Assembly (NCBI RefSeq): GCF_012516435.1
Contig: NZ_CP051216.1
Coordinates: forward strand, 1,180,001 to 1,244,000
Length of the DNA: 64,000 bases
Direction: 5' to 3'
DNA from: Pseudodesulfovibrio sp. zrk46
GTDB taxonomy: Bacteria > Desulfobacterota > Desulfovibrionia > Desulfovibrionales > Desulfovibrionaceae
Numbering within the stretch: position 1 is the stretch's first letter; the number at the start of each line of letters is the position of its first letter. This document shows positions 33,805 to 42,305 of the stretch, in pieces. The notes under the pieces were generated by a model. That model did no database searches and had not been told where the DNA came from. It worked only from the letters and a program-made list of their open reading frames with translations. Made by a program: the position numbers and the translations under genes.

Positions 33805-33864
33805 AAGCGCAATCATTTCCCGTTGATGGGAAATACGCTTCACGTAAAAACAACTCGTTACGTG
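33805..33864 (+). other. Two hairpins in the region before the NhaC-family gene
   Basis: The first hairpin pairs ATTTCCC (33815) with GGGAAAT (33828), with an outer AAGCG/CGCTT. The second pairs CACGTAA (33841) with TTACGTG (33858). They lie 160-220 bp before the antiporter start and could be part of a leader RNA or protein-binding sites. No known riboswitch is recognised. Confidence 0.35.
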
Positions 33865-34027
33865 CGAATTTTCTTGCCTATTTTTGACAATTTCGGCCCT
33901 CAGACTCGACAAACACTCTTATATATAATAAGTCCAATGCCCGCGTGTTTTGATGCCTATTATTCGGCACGCACGCATTTGGGGAAATTTTTTACTGTTT
34001 AACTGGGGTTTACCTGAAGGATTTTCT

Positions 34028-35728
34028 ATGAAGAAACATTTGACTCTCACCCTTGTCTGCCTATTTGCGCTGGTTGCATTCGCCTGCCCAGCCCTTGCAG
34101 CAGACTCCTCCAAGGGAGCAGCCAACGCCAAGATCTTTGGCATGCTGACCCTGATTCCGCCCGTTGTCGCCATTCTGCTGGCCTTCCTTACCAAAAACGT
34201 CGTTCTCTCTCTCTTTCTCGGCGTTTTCTCCGGCTGTTTCATGCTGGATCTCAAGGGCTTTGATATTTACTCCGCCGTTATTGACGGTTTCCTCCGTCTC
34301 TCCAACGAGATCCTCGGCTCTCTGGCCGACGGCTGGAACGCTGGTATTGTGCTCCAGTGTCTCGCCATCGGTGGTCTGATCGCCCTGGTTTCCAAGATGG
34401 GCGGCGCCAAAGCCATCGCAGACGCACTGTCCAAGCGCGCCAAGACCCCCCGCTCTTCCCAGTTCGCCACCTGGGTCATGGGCCTGTTCATCTTCTTCGA
34501 TGACTACGCAAACTCCCTGACCGTTGGTCCGATCATGCGTCCCGTCACCGACAAGATGAAGGTCTCCCGCGAGAAGCTCGCTTTCATCATCGATGCCACC
34601 GCCGCACCTATTGCCGGTATCGCCCTGATCTCCACCTGGGTCGCCTACGAAGTCGGCCTGATCCGCGACGGCTACCAGGCCATCGGTGTCCAGGCCAACG
34701 CCTACGGCATCTTCGTGGAGACCATCCCGTACCGCTTCTACAATATCTTCATTCTGCTGTTCATCGTCTTCACCATCTGGTTCATGCGTGAATTCGGTCC
34801 CATGCACGCAGCAGAAGTCCGCGCCCGCAAGGAAGGCAAAGTGCTCGCCGACGACGCCACTCCCATGGCCGCCGAAGAGTCCTCCAGCCTCGAACCCGTC
34901 GAAGGCGTGGTTCCCTCCGTATGGAACGCCATCATCCCGATCGGCACCCTGATCGTGGCTGCCTTCCTCGGCTTCTACTTCAACGGCTACAACGCCATTG
35001 ACGACGAAACCCTGCTGGCCGCCATCAACGCGTCTCCGCTGTCCTTCACCTCCATGCGTGAATGCTTCGGCGCTTCCGACGCTTCCGTGGTTCTCTTCCA
35101 GGCTGCACTGGTTGCTTCCCTGGTCGCCATGGGCATGGCTGTCATGAAGAAGGCACTGCCCATCAAGGACGCCATCGAAACCTGGATCACCGGCGTGAAG
35201 TCCATGAACATCACCGCTGTCATCCTGCTGCTGGCATGGTCCCTGTCCGGCGTCATCAAGGAGCTCGGCACCGCCACCTACCTGGTGTCCGTCCTGTCCG
35301 AGACCCTGCCGCCGTTCCTGCTGCCCACCATCATCTTCATCCTGGGCTCCATCATCTCGTTTGCCACCGGTACCTCCTACGGCACCATGGGCATCCTGAT
35401 GCCGCTGGCCATCCCGCTGTCCTTCGCCCTGAGCCCGGACCCGAACTTCGTCATCCTGAACGTTGGTTCCGTACTTACCGGTGCCATCTTCGGTGACCAC
35501 TGCTCCCCCATCTCGGACACCACCATCCTGTCCTCCATGGGTTCCGCGTGTGACCACATCGATCACGTACGGACGCAGCTGTTCTACTCCATCGCGGTAG
35601 CAGTCATCGCCATCGTCGCCGGTTACATCCCGGCCGGCCTCGGCATGCCCGTCTACCTGACCCTGCCCGCAGGTATCATCCTGACCGGCCTGGTCGTCCG
35701 CTTCCTCGGCAAGCCCGTCGAAGCCTAA
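34028..35728 (+). CDS. Na+/H+ antiporter, NhaC family
   Basis: The ATG at 34028 has AAGGA 7 nt upstream; the product has 566 residues. An unusual signal-peptide-like start (MKKHLTLTLVCLFALVAFAC then PALAADSS) precedes about eleven membrane helices. NhaC-type motifs include FFDDYANSLTVGPIMRP, FATGTSYGTMGILMPLA and GDHCSPISDTTILSSMGS, the last with the conserved Asp/His of the ion path. The protein exchanges sodium or another substrate for protons; NhaC-family members also move amino acids. It is a single-gene unit with a terminator. Confidence 0.9.
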   Translation: MKKHLTLTLVCLFALVAFACPALAADSSKGAANAKIFGMLTLIPPVVAILLAFLTKNVVLSLFLGVFSGCFMLDLKGFDIYSAVIDGFLRLSNEILGSLADGWNAGIVLQCLAIGGLIALVSKMGGAKAIADALSKRAKTPRSSQFATWVMGLFIFFDDYANSLTVGPIMRPVTDKMKVSREKLAFIIDATAAPIAGIALISTWVAYEVGLIRDGYQAIGVQANAYGIFVETIPYRFYNIFILLFIVFTIWFMREFGPMHAAEVRARKEGKVLADDATPMAAEESSSLEPVEGVVPSVWNAIIPIGTLIVAAFLGFYFNGYNAIDDETLLAAINASPLSFTSMRECFGASDASVVLFQAALVASLVAMGMAVMKKALPIKDAIETWITGVKSMNITAVILLLAWSLSGVIKELGTATYLVSVLSETLPPFLLPTIIFILGSIISFATGTSYGTMGILMPLAIPLSFALSPDPNFVILNVGSVLTGAIFGDHCSPISDTTILSSMGSACDHIDHVRTQLFYSIAVAVIAIVAGYIPAGLGMPVYLTLPAGIILTGLVVRFLGKPVEA

Positions 35729-35749
35729 GCATCGCTTAGACAAACTAGT

Positions 35750-35787
35750 AAAGCGGCCTGTCTCGTTTGAGACGGGCCGCTTTTTTG
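35750..35787 (+). terminator. Terminator after the antiporter gene
   Basis: AAGCGGCC and GTCTC pair with GAGAC and GGCCGCTT around a GTTT loop, followed by six Ts. Confidence 0.88.
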
Positions 35788-35889
35788 TTTTCTGCTGACA
35801 AAGACTCAATCCACAACACAGAGATAAGAGAAGCCCGTACAGCATCGCTATACGGGCTTTGACTAAACCTCTATCGAAAAGACTTAAAC

Positions 35890-36525
35890 TTACGCTGCGG
35901 CGTTAGAACGGCGACGCTGATAGACCAGTCCGAGCAGGCCGGAACCCAGCAGCCAAATGGCACCCGGGATAGGGGTTGCTGCTGTTTTCATGGTGCCGCT
36001 GATGTCAATATATTCATCTTGAAAATCTTGATCCGCTTTATATTCATAAAAACGGAAACCTCCAAACAAATCAAAAGATCCCGCTCTTTCATTCCAATCT
36101 GCATTTAAGTATGCACTCTCAGTCTTTCCAGAAAAAGAAGTCTGATGGCTATCAAGATAATCAAAACTCATCCCGCTCAATCTGCCAGAATCCATGACAA
36201 CTCCTATTTCACCTACCAACTGGATAGGGGAGTAGTGAGCCCATGACTTGCCTGCAATTTCCAACGTCACGTCAGACAAGCTAAAGTAGTATTGCTGAGT
36301 CTTACCTTCCGAGGAAGCACCAAGCATGTCATCTTCGGTGTTAAACCCAAAGGTCACTGGAATGTCTTCATAAAACGGGCTGTCTTTTTGCTCCCCAGTC
36401 AGTAGATTATCCCACGAAGCACTACCTGAGAATAGAAAGTCATAACTGTAAGAAGTGGCATACCCCTGTGTCGCACAAAGCAAGACAACCAGCAGGGGAA
36501 GCATGGTTCGAAATACTGTTTTCAC
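35890..36525 (-). CDS. Exosortase-sorted (PEP-CTERM/VPLPA-CTERM type) surface protein
   Basis: The 211-residue protein has a signal peptide (TMLPLLVVLLCATQGYA) and a beta-rich body. Its C-terminal sorting tail is PIPGAIWLLGSGLLGLVYQRRRS: a proline-rich motif, a hydrophobic helix and an arginine cluster. That matches the VPLPA-CTERM variant of PEP-CTERM, cleaved by an exosortase and linked to exopolysaccharide export. No exosortase is in the window. The gene is AT-richer than its neighbours, as is common for such surface proteins. Confidence 0.88.
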   Translation of the reverse strand: MKTVFRTMLPLLVVLLCATQGYATSYSYDFLFSGSASWDNLLTGEQKDSPFYEDIPVTFGFNTEDDMLGASSEGKTQQYYFSLSDVTLEIAGKSWAHYSPIQLVGEIGVVMDSGRLSGMSFDYLDSHQTSFSGKTESAYLNADWNERAGSFDLFGGFRFYEYKADQDFQDEYIDISGTMKTAATPIPGAIWLLGSGLLGLVYQRRRSNAAA

Positions 36526-36699
36526 CTGTACATCTCCTTATATTATCAGACTCATTACTACGAATGACAAGCAAAGCATGAACCGCACCAATTTTAATAA
36601 AACCCACATTTTCATTGGATTAACCCGCCACATTCGCAAACTGTAAAATGCTCAACTCATTATTCTATTTTTCCCAGACAGAAATTCATGGATCGCGTC

Positions 36700-36738
36700 C
36701 ATAAAAACAGGCCCACACAAATCAATGTGCGGGCCTGT
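36700..36738 (-). terminator. Terminator after the NtrX-like gene
   Basis: A 13-position stem (36707-36719 with 36726-36738, one mismatch) has five Ts after it on the minus strand. Confidence 0.82.
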
Positions 36739-36769
36739 CTGTTCAAATCTAAATGGAGGGCGTTTACGG

Positions 36770-38191
36770 CTAATCCGTTTGAATCTTGTATGCCTTGAGC
36801 TTACGGTACAGGGAGCTGCGCTCCAGGCCAACGGCCTTGGCGAGCTGGGAGATGTTGCCATCGCATTCCTTGAGTTTGGCCTCGAGGAACTTGGCCTCGA
36901 AATCGGCACGAGCCTGCTTGAGGTCCGTGGGCCCATCGGCGATGAGGGTGCTGAATGGACAGGTCTCGTCGCCCACAGGAGTATCACCAGTGGCCGGTGC
37001 AGCGGGTCGGGCAACCGGTTTGACGGCCTGAAACTCGGGCGGGAGTTTGTCCGGGGTGACGGTATCGCCCGCGTACATAATGAACATGCGCTCCACGAAA
37101 TTCTTGAGCTCACGGACGTTGCCGGGCCACGGGTAGGCCTGCAGTATGTCGATGGCGTCAGCATCGAACTTGATGGGCTTGAAACCGTGCTGACGGAGAA
37201 GCGTATCCATGAATGCGTTGATGAGCAGCGGTATGTCGCCGATGCGTTCGCGCAGAGGCGGCAGCTCCAGCGGGAAGACCTTGAGTCTATAGTAGAGGTC
37301 TTCACGGAAATTTCCGGCCTCGATCTCGCTGAGGAGATTTTTGTTGGTGGCCGCGATAACGCGCACGTCGACATTGATGGTCTTGCGACCGCCCACATGC
37401 TCGAACGCCTGCTCCTGCAGGATGCGGAGAATCTTGGCCTGTGTCTTGAGGCTCATGTCGCCGATCTCATCGAGGAACAGGATACCGCCGTTGGCCAGCT
37501 CGAATTTGCCTTCCTGCGCCTTGTCCGCACCGGTGAAGGCTCCCTTCTCGTGACCGAACAGCTCGGACTCGATGAGTTCTTCGGGGATGGCGGCGCAGTT
37601 CACGGCCACCAGCGGCTTGTCGCTGCGGCCTGACTGGTGGTGAATGGAGCGGGCCACAATCTCCTTACCCGTGCCGTTCTCGCCGGTGATGAGCACCCAT
37701 GAGTCAGTGGGAGCCACGCGGGAGATGACGTCGTTGAGAGTCTTGATGGGTTCGGATTCGCCGGTCAGGCTGACAGGCTGTTCGGAATTGATGCGGGTCT
37801 TGAGGGCGATGTTCTCCTGACGCAGGCGTGAAAACTCCAAGCCGTTGCGGGTGGCGATGACCACCTTCTCAAGGGACAGGGGCTTTTCAATGAAGTCAAA
37901 GGCACCCATCTTGAGCGCCTTGACCGCTGTCTCAATGGTGCCGTGGCCCGAGATCATGATCACGGGCAACCCTTTGTGCTTTTCAACGATATTCTCAAGC
38001 ACCTCGAGGCCATCCATACCGGGCAGCCAGATGTCGAGGAACACCATATCCGGGATGTCGGTACCGAGGAGTTCCAGCCCTTCTTCGCCGGATTCCGCCT
38101 CAATAACCTCGTGCCCTTCGTCCTCAAGGATGCCGCGTAAGGAAAAACGGATGCCTTCTTCGTCGTCGATGATCAGAATTTGACCGCTCAT
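36770..38191 (-). CDS. Sigma-54-dependent response regulator (NtrX/NtrC family)
   Basis: The 473-residue activator has a receiver (phospho-acceptor in DMVFLDIWLPGMDG, about D54) and an AAA+ domain with Walker A GENGTGKE (about 169-176), the sigma-54-contact loop GAFTGAD (about 221) and Walker B ILFLDEIGDM. A Fis-type helix-turn-helix lies at the end (NISQLAKAVGLERSSLYRKLKAY). It opens sigma-54 promoters on phosphorylation. The NtrY-type kinase at 29966 is its probable partner. The sigma-54 promoter at 22466 is one possible target. The architecture is closer to NtrX than NtrC, but that is a judgement. Confidence 0.93.
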   Translation of the reverse strand: MSGQILIIDDEEGIRFSLRGILEDEGHEVIEAESGEEGLELLGTDIPDMVFLDIWLPGMDGLEVLENIVEKHKGLPVIMISGHGTIETAVKALKMGAFDFIEKPLSLEKVVIATRNGLEFSRLRQENIALKTRINSEQPVSLTGESEPIKTLNDVISRVAPTDSWVLITGENGTGKEIVARSIHHQSGRSDKPLVAVNCAAIPEELIESELFGHEKGAFTGADKAQEGKFELANGGILFLDEIGDMSLKTQAKILRILQEQAFEHVGGRKTINVDVRVIAATNKNLLSEIEAGNFREDLYYRLKVFPLELPPLRERIGDIPLLINAFMDTLLRQHGFKPIKFDADAIDILQAYPWPGNVRELKNFVERMFIMYAGDTVTPDKLPPEFQAVKPVARPAAPATGDTPVGDETCPFSTLIADGPTDLKQARADFEAKFLEAKLKECDGNISQLAKAVGLERSSLYRKLKAYKIQTD

Positions 38192-38276
38192 GAATAGCCC
38201 TGTGACTTGGAATTACAGTAAAATACACCAGCCGCTCCACTTACATAAAGGAGTGTGGCGCTCGATTCAAGTCTAC

Positions 38277-39179
38277 TCAACCCAGAAGGTTGCCCAAGGC
38301 GCCTTCAAGCGAAGGATACTTGAACTGGTAGCCCGCTTCCTCCAACCGCTTGGGCAGGGCCAGCTGACCCGACAAAATGACCTCGTCAGCCATCTCCCCG
38401 AGCAGCAGCCGCATGATCGCTGCCGGCACCCTGAGCTTATAGGGACGGTTCAAGGTATCGCCCAGAATATGGGCAAACTTGCGGAACCGAACCGGCGTGG
38501 GCGCGGTCAGGTTATACGCGCCGCTGGTGGAGTCATTTTCCATGAGGAACCGGATGGCTCCGACTTCATCGTCGATATGAATCCACGACACGCCCTGAAA
38601 GCCATCGCCCGGAGGGCCTCCCACAAAAAAGCGGAAAGGTGGCAACAGGCGCTCCAGCGCCCCGCCGTTGCCCAGCACCATACCGGTGCGGATGATGGCG
38701 CGACGAACGCCCATGGCCTCCAGTTCCTTGGTGGAGTCCTCCCACTGCCGTGCCACCTCGGCCAGATAGCCGGTGCCCGATGGCGTGTCTTCATCAATGG
38801 GGTTGTTGCCGTGTGGACCGTAATAGCCAACGGCAGAGCCCTGAATAATGGCGGCGGGCAACGTATCACCCAGCTTGACCGCCTTGACCAGCTGCTCGCC
38901 GGCCTTGACGCGGCTCTCGAGGATGCGCTTCTTTCTGGTGGCCGTCCACCTTCCGGCAGCGATGTTCTCGCCCGCCAGATTGACGATGACGGAATCAGCA
39001 CCGAGCATGTCCGGCCAGTCGCCGTTATCCCAACGCATGCCGATGACGCCCGAACCAAAGACCTCTGCCACCTTGCCGGGCGAACGCGACAGGACCACGA
39101 TCTCCCAATCATTGGCCTTGAGTTCGGCCACCAATGCCTTACCTATGAAGCCGGTACCACCGGCGATGATTGCTCGCAT
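38277..39179 (-). CDS. TIGR01777-type NAD-dependent epimerase/SDR protein
   Basis: The 300-residue protein has the extended-SDR NAD(P) motif GGTGFIGKALVAEL at residues 8-21, VIVNLAGENIAAGRWT, and a C-terminal DUF1731 segment around VPAAIMRLLLGEMADEVILSGQLALPKRL. The tyrosine-lysine pair of classical SDRs appears degenerate (SAVGYYGP), as is usual in this family, for which no reaction is firmly known. It is a single-gene unit with CGAAATTTCG-containing DNA just upstream. Confidence 0.9.
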   Translation of the reverse strand: MRAIIAGGTGFIGKALVAELKANDWEIVVLSRSPGKVAEVFGSGVIGMRWDNGDWPDMLGADSVIVNLAGENIAAGRWTATRKKRILESRVKAGEQLVKAVKLGDTLPAAIIQGSAVGYYGPHGNNPIDEDTPSGTGYLAEVARQWEDSTKELEAMGVRRAIIRTGMVLGNGGALERLLPPFRFFVGGPPGDGFQGVSWIHIDDEVGAIRFLMENDSTSGAYNLTAPTPVRFRKFAHILGDTLNRPYKLRVPAAIMRLLLGEMADEVILSGQLALPKRLEEAGYQFKYPSLEGALGNLLG

Positions 39180-39313
39180 GTAGACCCTCCGATAACCGAA
39201 CGAAATTTCGGTTCAATACGGAGATTATCACGGCAAAACCGATTATGCCAGATGATTCGCATTATAATGGATGCGAATAACGAGCGCGAAAAGCGGAAAG
39301 CAGACCCTTGGGC

Positions 39314-39766
39314 CTACTGCTGAATCGGAATGACTTTGGCCTTGCCGCGGCTGTAGGCAACCCGGTGGGGTTCCTGCCTGAGCACAGCCTCGAGCTGGGC
39401 ATTGATGGGCGTGAAGCTGGTGATGGCCCCGCCGTTGGTGGTGACGGTCACGTAGACCTTCTGCCCTTTACGCGGGTTGAAATACACCATGTCGGACGAA
39501 CGCTTTTGCCAGCGGGACTCCATGGTCTTGCAGCCACCGACAAACGTCGTGGGAATGAACGGTGTCACGCCATAGATACGCTTGAAGGTCACATGCTGGA
39601 AGGTGCCGTCGCTGTTATTGCTCATGCGTCGCACATTGGTGACAACGGCAATGGCCTTGATCTCGGAATCTTCAGCCAGAAGAGCCAGATAATCCGTCTC
39701 CGCACCATTGGCTACGGAGGCGGAAATCAACAGAAACAGGGCCAGAAAAAGGGATCGAAATTTCAT
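39314..39766 (-). CDS. Exported protein of unknown function
   Basis: The 150-residue product begins with a clear signal peptide (MKFRSLFLALFLLISASVANG then AETD). The mature part is beta-rich, with one cysteine in FVGGCKTMES and a region rich in lysine/arginine. The pattern TFKRIYGVTPFIPTTFVGGC is reminiscent of small exported DUF proteins, but I recognise no family. It stands alone between the epimerase and MOSC genes. Confidence 0.78.
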   Translation of the reverse strand: MKFRSLFLALFLLISASVANGAETDYLALLAEDSEIKAIAVVTNVRRMSNNSDGTFQHVTFKRIYGVTPFIPTTFVGGCKTMESRWQKRSSDMVYFNPRKGQKVYVTVTTNGGAITSFTPINAQLEAVLRQEPHRVAYSRGKAKVIPIQQ

Positions 39767-39974
39767 ATATCTCTACAATGGAATCTAAGTTGCAAATTGT
39801 GCGCAGCCTATCCCACAAACACCTGTTTCGCAACATTGTGCAACACGATTTTCACCGTTACCTCTGAGTGCAAAAAGCAGGGCAAAACAATAGGGGTTGC
39901 CTTTTGGACGAAAATACCTGACTGCTTTACTCAGGTATCTTAAACAATCCGCACCAACCGTGCAGGAGGCAGCT

Positions 39975-40403
39975 ATGGGAATCGTACATGCCGTGAACAT
40001 CAGCGACAAAAAGGGCGAGAAGAAGCACGAAGTCGAAACCATCACTCTTCGTGAGGACTTCGGAGTGGAAAATGACGCCCACGGCGGCAGCGAGCGGCAG
40101 GTGAGTCTGCTCGCCTTCGAACGCATCGAGGACATGAAAAAAGACCTCGCCACCCTCAAGGTGGGCGACTTTGCCGAGAACATCACCACCATCGGCATTG
40201 CCGCGTCCAGCCTCGAACCCGGCATGCGCATCGCCGTGGGTGACACGCTGCTGGAGATCACCCAGATCGGCAAAACCTGCCACCACGGCTGCTCCATCCG
40301 CAAGGAAGTGGGCTACTGCATCATGCCCAAGGAGGGCGTGTTCGGCAAAGTCCTGCGCGGCGGCACCGTCACAAAGGGCGACGGGATCGAGATCGTGCGC
40401 TAG
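39975..40403 (+). CDS. MOSC-domain protein
   Basis: The ATG at 39975 is preceded by a perfect AGGAGG (6-nt spacing); the product has 142 residues. It is a stand-alone MOSC domain: LREDFGVENDAHGG near the start, RQVSLLAFE, then QIGKTCHHGCSIRKEVGYCIMP with the conserved cysteines, and VLRGGTVTKGDGIEI at the end. Stand-alone MOSC proteins are linked to molybdenum-cofactor sulfur transfer or delivery. The upstream 190 bp contain a TTGTGCAA octamer like those at 22351-22400. Confidence 0.9.
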   Translation: MGIVHAVNISDKKGEKKHEVETITLREDFGVENDAHGGSERQVSLLAFERIEDMKKDLATLKVGDFAENITTIGIAASSLEPGMRIAVGDTLLEITQIGKTCHHGCSIRKEVGYCIMPKEGVFGKVLRGGTVTKGDGIEIVR

Positions 40404-40410
40404 GCGCTTA

Positions 40411-41136
40411 TTATGAGACTACGGCTTCACAATTGCGAGGCATCTGATCCCAAGTTTTTCCTTCAAGGATTCTTCCGTTCTTCTTCTTGTTGGTTCCACC
40501 CCATTGCTTGAAGAAAAACGGAGTGGCTGATGCGTTGCATTGATCACGTATGTCTGTGACCCACTCTTCATCCATTGGGCGAGCGCCAGGGCCAGATTCA
40601 CCACCGACAATAACCCAGTCGATTGCGTCTAGTGACATCTCTGTTATGGGACCAAGCAATGGCTCAAGTGACAAGAACTTTACGCAAGCATCGGTATTGG
40701 AGAGATTATCAATGCGATATTTATAGTCAGCGTTTTCAATACTAACCCCCATCCACACATTCGAGGGCCACTTCAATTCAGAAGACAATTCAGCAAGGCG
40801 AGTAGAGCGTTTTGTCAAGACCTGATACGTATGCTGAGGGGTAACGCTCATTATATAAAAAACTTTTTTGATAAAGCTTAACGGAACATCTTCATGGAAT
40901 AAATCACTCATTGAATTGACAAAAATCACTCGAGGCTTTTTCCAACCTAGAGGGATATCCAAAGCATCTTCATGCATTCTAAGCTGGAAGCCGTCTCGAT
41001 AGTTCCGCACTCCCATATTTTGAAGTCGCTTAGCCATCCTCTCTGCGTAGCAATTAGCGCACCCTGGACTGATTTTTGTACAACCAGTCAATGGATTCCA
41101 AGTGGCTTCAGTCCATTCAATTTTCGATGTACTCAT
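40411..41136 (-). CDS. Gp37/Gp68 (DUF5131) family three-cysteine protein
   Basis: The 241-residue protein has the family signature [23 protein letters not shown] at residues about 13-35: three cysteines (C-x6-C-x2-C) and a tryptophan, which suggests an iron-sulfur or radical-SAM-like site. Later landmarks are [42 protein letters not shown] and FFKQWGG. The family occurs in phages and bacterial islands. It starts 13 bp after the TcmP gene on the same strand and is AT-rich against GC-rich neighbours, so the pair came in together. The activity is not established. Confidence 0.88.
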   Translation of the reverse strand: MSTSKIEWTEATWNPLTGCTKISPGCANCYAERMAKRLQNMGVRNYRDGFQLRMHEDALDIPLGWKKPRVIFVNSMSDLFHEDVPLSFIKKVFYIMSVTPQHTYQVLTKRSTRLAELSSELKWPSNVWMGVSIENADYKYRIDNLSNTDACVKFLSLEPLLGPITEMSLDAIDWVIVGGESGPGARPMDEEWVTDIRDQCNASATPFFFKQWGGTNKKKNGRILEGKTWDQMPRNCEAVVS

Positions 41137-41149
41137 AAGTCAACTTTTA

Positions 41150-42229
41150 TCAAACAACTAACAAGGGCACAATTTTGTTTTTCCCTTTTCCAAAGATCGT
41201 CGAATATGACACCCCGGGAACTTGAGTGACAACTTTCTCTTTTTTAAGCTCGTATAATATTTTTTTTAATTCAGCGGATGGGATGCCTTGGTGCAAGGCA
41301 AACAGATAGGCATCTTTGTTGGTAACAACTTCCTTTTCTGTAATTTTTTTACAAAGCTTTTCTTTAAATACTGTTAGCTTTGTAGGCTTAAAAAAAGAAA
41401 GATGCCCATGCGGCGACTTCAAATCGCCATCAATGTTATAGTTAGCCTCACCTGTAATTGGATCAACCTTCCAACACCCTCTTAAAAATTTATCCGCTCC
41501 AAGAGGATGTCCTGAACCAAAGATCAATCCGTACACGTTGCTACCTTTCTTAATTGAGAAAGGAACGATGTAATAATCACTTGAGTTTAGCAATTCTCTA
41601 TAACGACATGCCACATCCCTATGAATGTTTGACCATTTGCCAGTTTTCTCTACCGCCAACTTACACGCGATGGACGGATGATTATTAAATCGACTAAATG
41701 TTGAAGACGAGATGAAACATAGCCAGTCGGTTCTTTTTAATGATGTAAGCTCCTTGAACCTCATTTCATCAAGTGCACTGATGCCGAATTGATCAACAAA
41801 TAGAAAATTTGCAGAATTATTCTGTTCCGCAATAGTCATGGCTTTAGGGAAAGCGTCATCATACTCCGAACAAGAATAACTGATAGATATTCTTGGAAGC
41901 TCTCCAAACGTTGTTGCGACCGATTCTTTGAGTGCGTCTATCTTCCATTTTTTGGAATCATTAAAATATATGTATATCGGGGCAGTATGTGCTGTTTGCC
42001 TCTTTCTTAAATAAATTGAAATCGCTTCTAATAAAATTAAAGGACTTCCCCAAGTGCCATCACCATCAGAACCCGGACCACAAAACAAATCAAAAATATT
42101 AATCCTATCAAGCCCCTGCTCAGCCTGAGCCATAAAAACAGGCAACCACTCACGAATATACAATCTATACAACTGTAATTTTAATTTCGTCTGCTCATCG
42201 AAAGCTTCTTTATGAAAATCTGAACTCAT
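41150..42229 (-). CDS. tcmP: Three-Cys-motif partner protein TcmP
   Basis: The 359-residue protein matches TcmP: INIFDLFCGPGSDGDGTWGSPLILLEA at about residues 43-69 looks like a methyltransferase-type nucleotide pocket, and LFVDQFGISAL at about 142 follows the D-P-x-G pattern of this family. The C-terminal third (about 280-350) contains a winged-helix-like region. The family is named for genes beside three-cysteine proteins such as the Gp37/Gp68 gene directly downstream (13 bp). Codon use is clearly AT-rich. Function is unknown; modification of nucleic acid is an inference. Confidence 0.85.
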   Translation of the reverse strand: MSSDFHKEAFDEQTKLKLQLYRLYIREWLPVFMAQAEQGLDRINIFDLFCGPGSDGDGTWGSPLILLEAISIYLRKRQTAHTAPIYIYFNDSKKWKIDALKESVATTFGELPRISISYSCSEYDDAFPKAMTIAEQNNSANFLFVDQFGISALDEMRFKELTSLKRTDWLCFISSSTFSRFNNHPSIACKLAVEKTGKWSNIHRDVACRYRELLNSSDYYIVPFSIKKGSNVYGLIFGSGHPLGADKFLRGCWKVDPITGEANYNIDGDLKSPHGHLSFFKPTKLTVFKEKLCKKITEKEVVTNKDAYLFALHQGIPSAELKKILYELKKEKVVTQVPGVSYSTIFGKGKNKIVPLLVV

Positions 42230-42305
42230 ATCAATCCCTTAAGCAAATTTCACTTACTTAGAACGCACTACTCCTTTTATTTTTTAATTGCAATAACATA
42301 TAGAA

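Noticed and set aside
34061-35845. A 594-codon frame antisense to the NhaC-family gene
   Set aside because: Low-complexity G/D/Q/E composition and exact overlap with a well-supported membrane protein show it is a shadow frame.
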